A program made the translations under genes and the position numbers. The notes beneath the pieces were generated by a model that was not told the DNA's origin, did not search any database, and saw nothing but the letters and a program-made list of their open reading frames with translations. Positions 1 to 7,060 of a DNA stretch of 7,759 bases are shown here, one piece after another (within the stretch, counting starts at the first letter, position 1; each line of letters opens with the position of its first letter). Source of the stretch: Betaproteobacteria bacterium (lineage in GTDB: Bacteria; Pseudomonadota; Gammaproteobacteria; Burkholderiales; Casimicrobiaceae); assembly GCA_003153335.1 (NCBI GenBank), contig PLYG01000054.1:1-7759 (forward strand). Direction: 5' to 3'.

Positions 1-1425
<1,425 letters not shown>

Positions 1426-1426
<1 letters not shown>

Positions 1427-1447
1427 GCCGGGCGGCATCGCCCGGCT
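1426..1447 (+). terminator. Perfect 9-bp GC hairpin at the lpdA stop codon
   Basis: AGCCGGGCG (1426-1434), loop GCAT, CGCCCGGCT (1439-1447) forms a perfect 9-bp stem that begins on the last base of the lpdA stop codon. No T-run follows, so it is not a classical intrinsic terminator. It may attenuate transcription into zapE or protect the upstream mRNA 3' end. The structure is seen directly; the role is inferred. Confidence 0.5.
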
Positions 1448-1472
1448 GTGGATTGCGTACCCGATTCGGCGA

Positions 1473-1505
1473 GGTGGGGATCGCGTTGCTCCACCCATCC
1501 ACCAT
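1473..1505. repeat. REP-like dispersed repeat fragment
   Basis: The stretch GGTGGGGATCGCG...GCTCCACCCATCC contains paired arms GGTGG (1473-1477) and CCACC (1491-1495). It resembles the palindromic GATGGGTATCGC...GCTCCACCCATCC repeats commonly scattered between genes in beta- and gammaproteobacteria. It sits in the 93-bp lpdA-zapE gap, which otherwise holds only the hairpin at the lpdA stop. Family membership rests on remembered similarity, and only one copy is present here. Confidence 0.4.
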
Positions 1506-1519
1506 AACCGGCTGCCCTG

Positions 1520-2740
1520 ATGCGCGATAGCGTGCACGAAATCGAACAGCCGCAACCGTTGCCGCGCATAGGCGGGGGCAGCGTTTTCGATGCGATCGAG
1601 TACACCGAGCCCGCCAAGCGCCTGACGGCAACGGTCGCCGAGCTGTATCGGGAGACCCTGGACCGGCGCGGGTTCGCGGCCGATGATGCGCAATACGCCG
1701 CAGTGCTGCGGCTGCAGCGAGTCTACGAGGAGTGGATGGCCTACAAGGCCAGGCGCTCTTCGGCGCTGCGCCGGCTGGTCGTGCGTCCCCCGTTGCCGCG
1801 CGGCGTCTATTTGTGGGGCGGCGTCGGACGCGGCAAGAGCTTTCTGCTGGACAGCTTCTACTTGACGCTGCCCCTGCTGCGCAAGCGGCGCGTGCACTTC
1901 CATCATTTCATGCGCGACGTGCATCGCGAGATGGACACGTTGCGGGGCACGGCCGATCCGCTCGAAGCCGTTGCCGAACGGATCGCCACGCGCTACCGGC
2001 TGATCTGCTTCGACGAATTCCACATTAACGACATTGCCGATGCGATGATCCTGCGCCGCCTGCTGCAAAAGACCATGGATCGCGGCGTCGTCTATTGCAT
2101 GACCTCCAATTACCATCCGGACGAACTCTATCTGAACGGCTTGAAGCGGGACAATTTCCTGCCGACCATCGCCCTGATCAAGGAGCGGCTGGACGTGGTC
2201 AACGTCGACAGCGGCGTCGATTACCGGCGGCGCACCCTGGAGCAGGTGCAGGTCTATCACACGCCGCCGGGACCGGCGGCCGAAGCGGCGCTGATGGCGA
2301 CATTCAGGCGCATTGCCGACGTCGAAGAGGAACACCACGAACTCGATGTCGAAGGACGGGTGATTCCGTACCGGCATCGCGCCGGCGGCGTGGTCTGGTT
2401 CGACTTCAAGGTGCTGTGCGGCCATGGCCGTTCGCAACTGGACTACCTGGATCTGGCCAAACGTTTCCACTCGGTCATCGTGTCCGGGGTTCCGCGTTTC
2501 GACGACGCCAATCCGGACGAATTGCGCCGCTTCACGCTGCTGGTCGACGTGTTCTATGAAAGCAGGATCAAACTCATTCTGTCTGCTGCCGCACTAATCG
2601 GCCAGTTGCTCGCCATCGATCCGGACCATGTCGACCGCCGGTTCAAGGCCATGGTGTTCGAGTTTTCCCGTACCCTGAGCCGCCTGACCGAAATGCAGAC
2701 CAGGGATTACATGACCGCGGCCCGGATACTCCCGGGCTGA
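1520..2740 (+). CDS. zapE: Cell division protein ZapE / AFG1-like ATPase
   Basis: P-loop ATPase of the AFG1/ZapE family. In E. coli ZapE acts on the Z-ring under stress; mitochondrial Afg1/LACE1 handles inner-membrane proteins. Visible motifs: Walker A GGVGRGKS at residues 100-107 (Lys106), Walker B LICFDEF at 161-167 (Asp165-Glu166), sensor-like MTSNYHPDELY at about 194-204, followed by NGLKRDNFLPTIALI. The 406 residues exceed the 375 of E. coli ZapE, mostly by N-terminal extension. ATG 1520 is the first start after an in-frame TAA at 1505-1507; GTG 1532 is the only close alternative. No clear Shine-Dalgarno precedes it, suggesting read-through from lpdA or weak initiation. The C-terminal LTEMQTRDYM matches family style, so the gene looks intact although the DNA just after it is a relic of another gene. 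Confidence 0.94.
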   Translation: MRDSVHEIEQPQPLPRIGGGSVFDAIEYTEPAKRLTATVAELYRETLDRRGFAADDAQYAAVLRLQRVYEEWMAYKARRSSALRRLVVRPPLPRGVYLWGGVGRGKSFLLDSFYLTLPLLRKRRVHFHHFMRDVHREMDTLRGTADPLEAVAERIATRYRLICFDEFHINDIADAMILRRLLQKTMDRGVVYCMTSNYHPDELYLNGLKRDNFLPTIALIKERLDVVNVDSGVDYRRRTLEQVQVYHTPPGPAAEAALMATFRRIADVEEEHHELDVEGRVIPYRHRAGGVVWFDFKVLCGHGRSQLDYLDLAKRFHSVIVSGVPRFDDANPDELRRFTLLVDVFYESRIKLILSAAALIGQLLAIDPDHVDRRFKAMVFEFSRTLSRLTEMQTRDYMTAARILPG

Positions 2741-2741
2741 T

Positions 2742-2888
2742 CGGCGTGTGGGCGCCGCAGCGCTACCGCTGCCGCTCAACATCGCGACTTGTTTTGCCGT
2801 CACGCTTTGCTGCGCAGCGATCTCGTGGCATCTGGTCGAACATCCGGCGCGCACGTCCGCTCGTCTCTTGATCTGGATCAACGGGTGA
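2742..2888 (+). pseudogene. Relic: C-terminal end of an acyltransferase-3 family membrane protein
   Basis: Frame 3 downstream of zapE reads AALPLPLNIATCFAVT followed by LCCAAISWHLVEHPARTSA and a basic/aromatic tail, ending at TGA 2886-2888. A last hydrophobic helix, then SWHxVExPAR, then a short cytoplasmic tail is the usual ending of OafA/YrhL-type acyltransferase-3 proteins (about 350-650 residues, O-acetylation of surface polysaccharides). Only about 48 codons remain. The frame is closed upstream by TGA at 2712-2714 inside zapE, and no catalytic region is present. GTG 2748 could start a 46-residue peptide but has no convincing ribosome site. I read it as the 3' stub of a gene whose body was lost by deletion or recombination next to zapE. 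The assignment rests on one motif and hydropathy. Confidence 0.6.
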
Positions 2889-2985
2889 TGGCCGCGGATT
2901 CATATGCCCTATAACTGAGCCGTGTACAATTTCGGGCACGCCGGCGAACCGTGCTACACCCTGCGCCGGAAACAGCGAAGCAATC

Positions 2986-2991
2986 GAGGAG
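2986..2991 (+). promoter_or_regulatory. Shine-Dalgarno deciding the GTG start of prpE
   Basis: GAGGAG lies 6 nt before GTG 2998 and supports this non-ATG start; the product then begins MGRYADTYRRS, as expected for PrpE. Further upstream, TACAAT (2925-2930) is a possible -10 hexamer, but no acceptable -35 sits 16-18 bp before it. A loose inverted repeat CCGGCG (2941-2946) / CGCCGG (2964-2969) lies in the leader. Nothing else recognisable fills 2889-2985. Confidence 0.65.
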
Positions 2992-2997
2992 AGGACC

Positions 2998-4917
2998 GTG
3001 GGCCGCTACGCCGATACGTACCGCCGTTCCATTGAGCACCGCGAGGAATTCTGGCGCGAGCGCGCTGCGCTGATTCACTGGCAGGAGCCGTTCCGGCAGG
3101 TGCTCGACTACAGCAAGCCTCCGTTTGCCAGATGGTTCGTCGGCGGCAAAACCAACATTTGCCACAACGCGATCGACCGGCACCTGGGTGCGCGCGGCGA
3201 TCAGGCAGCGCTGAAATTTATCTCCACGGAAACCGGGCAGCAGGCCACTTACACGTACAAGGACCTGTACGCCGAAGTCAACCGCTTTGCCGCAATCCTG
3301 CAGGCGCAGGGCGTGGGCAAGGGCGATCGCGTGCTGATCTACATGCCGATGATCGTGGAGGCGGTGTTCGCGATGCTCGCCTGTCTGCGCATCGGCGCGA
3401 TTCATTCCGTCGTCTTCGGCGGGTTCGCGGCGGCGTCGCTGGCGACGCGGATCGATGATGCCTCGCCCCGCGTCATGGTGACTGCCGATGCCGGGATGCG
3501 CGCCGGCAAGGCGGTGCCCTACAAGCACCTGGTCGACGAAGCAGTCCGTCTGGCGCAAAGGCCGCCGGCCAAGGTCATCATCGTCAATCGCGGCATCGAC
3601 CCCGACCTGCCGCGGACGGCGGGCCGCGACCTCGACTACGCAGCCTTGTGCGCGGAGCACGCGCATGCGCAGGTGCCGTGCGTGTGGCTGGAGTCCTCCG
3701 ATCCCTCGTACATTCTGTACACCTCCGGCACCACGGGCAAGCCCAAGGGTGTGCAGCGCGACACCGGCGGTTACGCGGTCGCGCTCGCGTACTCGATGCA
3801 CAGCATTTTTTGCCTGGAACCGGGCGAGACCTTTTTTTGCACCAGCGACATCGGCTGGGTCGTCGGGCATTCCTATATCGTCTACGCGCCGCTGTTGAAT
3901 GGCTCGACCACTATCATGCATGAAGGCCTCCCGATCCGGCCCGATCCGGGCATCTGGTGGAAGATCGTCGCCGACCATGGCGTGAAGACCATGTTCTCCT
4001 CGCCGACCGCCATCCGCGTCCTGAAAAAGCAGGATACGGCCTACATGCGCGCCCACGACACCTCGAGTCTCAAGCGGCTGTTTCTCGCCGGTGAACCGCT
4101 GGACGAGCCGACGGCGCGCTGGGTGACCGACGCGCTGGGCGGCACCGCCATCATCGACAACTACTGGCAGACCGAAACCGGCTGGCCGATTCTGTCCGCC
4201 CAGCCCGGCATCGAAGATACCCCGCGCAAATTCGGCTCGCCCTCGTTTCCGGTTACGGGCTACGACGTGGCGCTGCTGGACGAAGCGACGGGGGCCGAGG
4301 TCGGCGTGGGTGAAAAAGGCGTGCTCACCATCGTGCCGCCGCTGCCGCCCGGATGCATGAGCACCATCTGGGGTAACGACGAGCGCTTTGTCTCGACCTA
4401 CTTTGCCACTGTCCCGGGGAAGCTCGTCTATTCGACGTTCGATTGGGCGACGCGTGACGCCGACGGCTACTACTTTGTGCTGGGGCGCACCGATGATGTG
4501 ATCAACGTTGCCGGGCACCGGCTGGGAACGCGGGAGATCGAGGAGGCGGTGCAGGCGCATGCCGGGATTGCCGAGGTCGCCGTCGTCGGCGTCGCCGATC
4601 CGCTGAAGGGACAGGTGCCGCTGGCGTTCGCCGTGGTCAAGGATCCGGCACGGATAGCGACGCCGGAACTCAGGGCCGTTTTCGAGAAGGAAGTGATGGC
4701 CGTGGTCGATCGGGAGCTGGGCGCAATCGGCCGGCCGGCGCACGTCCATTTTGTCTCTGTGCTGCCCAAGACGCGCTCGGGCAAGCTGCTGCGGCGCTCG
4801 ATCCAGGCGCTGGCCGAGGGGCGGGACCCGGGCGACCTGACGACGATCGAGGATCCGGGCGCACTGGAGCAAATCACGTCTGCGCTGCTGGCTAGGAGCC
4901 TGCCGGACTTAGGATGA
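2998..4917 (+). CDS. prpE: Propionyl-CoA synthetase (propionate--CoA ligase)
   Basis: AMP-forming ligase that activates propionate to propionyl-CoA via propionyl-AMP, feeding the methylcitrate cycle; cytoplasmic. 639 residues, close to E. coli PrpE (628). Visible: ACS-type N-terminal region with HNAIDRHL; phosphate-binding loop YTSGTTGKPKG at 241-251; A5-type motif NYWQTETGWPI, whose GW form is PrpE-like where acetyl-CoA synthetases usually have GG; adenylate-binding Asp in FDWATRDADGYY; hinge GRTDDVINVAGHRLGT; and PKTRSGKLLRR with catalytic, acetylatable Lys596. All key residues are present. It is not next to prpB/C/D, so it is a stand-alone gene with its own strong ribosome site. Oddity: the last seven codons (residues 633-639) and the stop lie inside a MITE-like inverted repeat, so the native C-terminus has been replaced. 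Two T-runs (3806-3811, 3832-3838) do not break the frame. Confidence 0.95.
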   Translation: MGRYADTYRRSIEHREEFWRERAALIHWQEPFRQVLDYSKPPFARWFVGGKTNICHNAIDRHLGARGDQAALKFISTETGQQATYTYKDLYAEVNRFAAILQAQGVGKGDRVLIYMPMIVEAVFAMLACLRIGAIHSVVFGGFAAASLATRIDDASPRVMVTADAGMRAGKAVPYKHLVDEAVRLAQRPPAKVIIVNRGIDPDLPRTAGRDLDYAALCAEHAHAQVPCVWLESSDPSYILYTSGTTGKPKGVQRDTGGYAVALAYSMHSIFCLEPGETFFCTSDIGWVVGHSYIVYAPLLNGSTTIMHEGLPIRPDPGIWWKIVADHGVKTMFSSPTAIRVLKKQDTAYMRAHDTSSLKRLFLAGEPLDEPTARWVTDALGGTAIIDNYWQTETGWPILSAQPGIEDTPRKFGSPSFPVTGYDVALLDEATGAEVGVGEKGVLTIVPPLPPGCMSTIWGNDERFVSTYFATVPGKLVYSTFDWATRDADGYYFVLGRTDDVINVAGHRLGTREIEEAVQAHAGIAEVAVVGVADPLKGQVPLAFAVVKDPARIATPELRAVFEKEVMAVVDRELGAIGRPAHVHFVSVLPKTRSGKLLRRSIQALAEGRDPGDLTTIEDPGALEQITSALLARSLPDLG

Positions 4918-5058
4918 TTCGGCTGCAACGGTGATGGAGCGGTCCATATTTCGCCGCTTTCTCCTTACGTATTCCCGATATGTGCGTCGAAAGTGTCAAA
5001 ATCTGTCCTCGCTCCCTCGCCGTTTCGCTATCGAACACCTAAGTCCGACAGGCTCCTA
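4893..5058. mobile_element. MITE-like non-autonomous inverted-repeat element, 166 bp
   Basis: The left end begins TAGGAGCCTGCCGGACTT (4893 on). The right end is the reverse complement of 4893-4913 with a single mismatch over 21 bp (5038-5058, ending GACAGGCTCCTA). Similarity continues inward with small gaps: after reverse-complementing the right arm, ACGGtGAtGGAGCG (left, to 4941) matches ACGGcGAgGGAGCG (right, to 5010), giving arms of about 49 nt each around a 68-nt core. The core has no transposase and is less GC-rich than its surroundings. Both ends carry TA, which would fit a TA target duplication (IS630/Tc1-like), but the TA may belong to the repeat itself. The element overlaps the prpE 3' end and as RNA could fold into a long hairpin that ends prpE transcription. 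Reading frames crossing it (4931-5155 and 4993 onward) look non-coding. Confidence 0.75.
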
Positions 5059-5092
5059 CAAGTTGACGGATCAAGCGCACTGGCGCGCGGAC

Positions 5093-5108
5093 GTGTCCGA
5101 TCGGGCAC
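5093..5108. promoter_or_regulatory. Dyad overlapping the putative asparaginase promoter
   Basis: GTGTCCG AT CGGGCAC is a 16-bp near-perfect palindrome (one G/T mismatch between 7-bp arms). It overlaps the place where a -35 element would sit relative to the TAAAAT at 5127, as expected of a repressor or activator site. No regulator gene is adjacent and the motif is not one I recognise. Confidence 0.3.
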
Positions 5109-5126
5109 GGCAGCCGCGCAGGGGCG

Positions 5127-5132
5127 TAAAAT
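5127..5132 (+). promoter_or_regulatory. Candidate -10 element for the asparaginase gene
   Basis: TAAAAT stands out in GC-rich DNA 25 bp before ATG 5158 and fits a sigma-70 -10 hexamer. The -35 region 17 bp upstream (about 5104-5109, GGCACG) is poor, suggesting activator dependence or a weak promoter. It would give a leader of about 20 nt. Confidence 0.4.
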
Positions 5133-5157
5133 CGCGGCTTTGCCGTTCGGGTTGACC

Positions 5158-6177
5158 ATGCTCAAATCTCCCCAACATGTCCCGCTCGCGATCATGACGC
5201 GCGGCGGCGCCACCGAGTCGGTGCACTATGGTTCGGTAGCGGTCACCGACGCCGAAGGCAAGCTGCTGTACAGCGCGGGGGACCCGCAGGCGCCGATGTT
5301 CACCCGGTCTTCGCTCAAGCCCTTTCAGGCGATGCCGGTGCTTGAGCGCGGCGCCGATCGCGCGTTTGGGTTCGGCGTGCGGGAGCTGGCGCTGATGTGC
5401 GCCAGCCACTCGGGCGAAGCCCGGCATGTCGAGGTCGTAGCGGGGATGCTGCAAAAGATCGGTTGCACCGCCGATGACCTGCAATGCGGCAAACACGTGC
5501 CGTATTTCTACCAATATCTGGAGCGGACGCCGGAGCCGGGCGCGACGTTTTCCACGTTGCATCACAATTGCTCGGGCAAGCACTCGGGGATGCTGACGTA
5601 TTGCCGTCATTGCGGGCACGAAATCTGGAATTATCTCGATCCGCAACACCCGCTGCAGCAGGCGATCCGGCGTTCGGTCGCGCACTTCACCGGCACGCCC
5701 GAAGCGGGACTGGTCATGGGCATCGATGGCTGCAGCGCGCCGAACTATGCGGTGCCCTTATCCGGGCTGGCGCGGGCGTTTGCGAAGCTTACCGCGGCCG
5801 GCGAAGATGCCGACTACGGCGATGCGCCGGCGCGCTTGTTCGAGGCGATGTCCACGCACCCGGAACTGGTGTCCGGCGAACGGCGCAACGACCTGGCGCT
5901 GATGCAGACCGGCAAAGGCGACTGGGCGACCAAGGTCGGCGCCGAAGGCGTCCAGGGTATCGCGGTCAGGAGCCGCGGCATCGGCATCGCGATCAAAATC
6001 GCCGACGGCAATGCGCGCGCACTATTCCCGGTGACGGTGGCGGTGCTGCAGCAGCTTGGGCTTTTGGCCGATCCCATCGCGACGCCGCTGGCGAACTATT
6101 TCGAGCCGCTGCAGCACAATCTGCGCGGCCTGGTCACCGGCAAGATCCAGCCCGTTGTCATACTGCGCGCGGCGTAA
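5158..6177 (+). CDS. L-asparaginase, Rhizobium etli type (Asparaginase_II family)
   Basis: Hydrolyses L-asparagine to aspartate and ammonia; belongs to the serine/lysine family of R. etli ReAV, unrelated to the classical E. coli enzymes. 339 residues from ATG 5158, chosen because MLKSPQHVPLAIMTRGGATES matches the usual family N-terminus; the frame is open back to ATG 4993, but that part crosses the MITE and promoter and resembles no family member. By my reading, all residues described for ReAV are present, mostly shifted by three: RSSLK (Ser51, Lys54), MCASHSGE (Ser83), metal-site NCSGK (Cys138, Lys141) and DGCSAPN (Cys192), plus Lys259 in GDWATKVG. No signal peptide, so probably cytoplasmic. 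An additional CxxC (Cys149, Cys152) follows the first metal motif. A weak Shine-Dalgarno and the nearby TAAAAT suggest an independent short transcription unit. It is complete and in frame. Confidence 0.93.
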   Translation: MLKSPQHVPLAIMTRGGATESVHYGSVAVTDAEGKLLYSAGDPQAPMFTRSSLKPFQAMPVLERGADRAFGFGVRELALMCASHSGEARHVEVVAGMLQKIGCTADDLQCGKHVPYFYQYLERTPEPGATFSTLHHNCSGKHSGMLTYCRHCGHEIWNYLDPQHPLQQAIRRSVAHFTGTPEAGLVMGIDGCSAPNYAVPLSGLARAFAKLTAAGEDADYGDAPARLFEAMSTHPELVSGERRNDLALMQTGKGDWATKVGAEGVQGIAVRSRGIGIAIKIADGNARALFPVTVAVLQQLGLLADPIATPLANYFEPLQHNLRGLVTGKIQPVVILRAA

Positions 6178-6230
6178 ACCGGAATTTCCGCATAATGGCC
6201 GCACCCGACCCAAATAACCCTACTGCGGGC

Positions 6231-6257
6231 GAACTTTTGCCAGCGCGCGCGGTCATT
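6231..6257 (+). promoter_or_regulatory. Candidate sigma-E promoter of the rpoE operon
   Basis: GAACTT (6231-6236) matches the core of the sigma-E -35 element and is followed after 16 nt by TCATT (6253-6257), a partial match to the TCTGA/TCAAA type -10. It lies about 180 nt before ATG 6441, consistent with known autoregulation of rpoE. A sigma-70-like TATACT (6332-6337) gives a second possible start, without a good -35. The rest of the 263-bp gap shows the direct repeat CGGGAAC (6349-6355, 6361-6367) and no terminator for the asparaginase gene. Confidence 0.35.
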
Positions 6258-6440
6258 GAACCCATGGAACGCATACGCAAGCTGGCAACAACGGGGAACA
6301 ATGTGCCGCTGGCCGCTCCGCGCCCTTCGGCTATACTTCGGACAGCGGCGGGAACTGTCGCGGGAACGATCCCACGGATGGCGCCCAGATTGGTCGTAGC
6401 GGCCCCGCCGCGAACAATAACCGGCGAGGAGCCCCGGCCG

Positions 6441-7049
6441 ATGGCCGAACCGACCGTAAGACAGGTCGACCAGCAGCTGGTGGAACGAGCCCAGCGCGGC
6501 GACAAAAAAGCTTTTGAACTACTGGTTCTCAAATATCAGCGAAAGCTTGCGCGGCTGTTGTCGCGCTTTGTGCGCGATCCGGCGGAGGTGGAGGATGTGA
6601 CCCAGGAGGCGTTCATCAAGGCCTACCGCGCGTTGCCGTCGTTCCGCGGCGAATCCGCTTTTTATACCTGGCTTTATCGCATTGGCATAAATACCGCGAA
6701 AAACTATCTCGTAGCGCTGGGGCGGCGGGCGCCCACGACGACCGAATACGACGCGGAAGAGGCGGAGAGTTTCGACGACGCCGACAATTTGCGCGACTAC
6801 AACACGCCCGACGCGATGCTGCAGTCAAAAGAAATTGGCGACGCGGTGAACCGCGCGATGGAAGCGTTGCCTGAGGAACTGCGCACGGCAATCACCCTGC
6901 GCGAAATTGAAGGCCTGAGTTACGAAGACATAGCGAATGTCATGGCGTGTCCGATCGGCACGGTGCGTTCGCGAATTTTCCGGGCACGGGATGCGATTGC
7001 GGCAGAATTGCGCCCGCTACTCGATACGAACGACGACCGCAGGTGGTAG
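6441..7049 (+). CDS. rpoE: RNA polymerase sigma factor RpoE (ECF, sigma-E/AlgU type)
   Basis: Extracytoplasmic-function sigma factor directing the envelope-stress regulon; held inactive by RseA at the inner membrane. 202 residues, typical for the group. Region 2 spans about 20-90: QRGDKKAFELLVLKYQ, then VEDVTQEAFIKAYRALPSFRG (2.2) and FYTWLYRIGINTAKNYL (2.3/2.4). An acidic linker with EAESFDDADN follows at about 106-116, then region 4 at about 133-190 with LPEELRTAITLREIEGLSYEDIA and the helix-turn-helix IGTVRSRIFRARDAI. ATG 6441 was chosen because GAGGAG (6426-6431) lies 9 nt upstream and family proteins begin here; the frame stays open upstream with ATGs at 6195 and 6264, but that part is Ala/Pro/Arg-rich without similarity. 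It heads an rseA-rseB operon. Two in-frame TAG codons, made by a 9-bp duplication, close the gene. Confidence 0.95.
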   Translation: MAEPTVRQVDQQLVERAQRGDKKAFELLVLKYQRKLARLLSRFVRDPAEVEDVTQEAFIKAYRALPSFRGESAFYTWLYRIGINTAKNYLVALGRRAPTTTEYDAEEAESFDDADNLRDYNTPDAMLQSKEIGDAVNRAMEALPEELRTAITLREIEGLSYEDIANVMACPIGTVRSRIFRARDAIAAELRPLLDTNDDRRW

Positions 7050-7058
7050 AGGTGGTAG
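7041..7058 (+). repeat. 9-bp tandem duplication at the rpoE/rseA junction
   Basis: AGGTGGTAG occurs twice head to tail (7041-7049, 7050-7058). Each unit contains a TAG in the rpoE frame and an AGGTGG Shine-Dalgarno-like core. The second core is 5 nt before rseA ATG 7061, the first 14 nt before. Without the second unit the rpoE stop would sit 2 nt from the rseA start. Seen directly; any effect on coupling of sigma and anti-sigma translation is inferred. Confidence 0.8.
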
Positions 7059-7060
7059 AT

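Noticed and set aside
2925..2930. TACAAT as a firm prpE promoter
   Set aside because: No acceptable -35 hexamer at 16-18 bp, so it is mentioned only as a possibility.
3806..3838. T6 and T7 runs in prpE (programmed slippage?)
   Set aside because: The normal frame is intact through both runs and reads conserved PrpE sequence. A slip would end in a short product with no evident purpose.
2878..4872. 664-residue minus-strand open frame
   Set aside because: It is antisense to prpE, whose catalytic motifs are unambiguous. The minus translation shows no domain and is low-complexity Arg/Gly/His-rich.
4931..5155. 74-residue frame MMERSIFRRF...
   Set aside because: It is mostly composed of MITE sequence, has no clear ribosome site, and has no recognisable domain.
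4993..5157. 55-residue N-terminal extension of the asparaginase
   Set aside because: It begins inside the MITE and runs through the putative promoter and dyad. The family N-terminus begins at ATG 5158.
5484..6440. Upstream part of the long open frame leading into rpoE
   Set aside because: It is the +1 shadow of the asparaginase gene and joins rpoE by chance. rpoE has its own ribosome site and family start at 6441.
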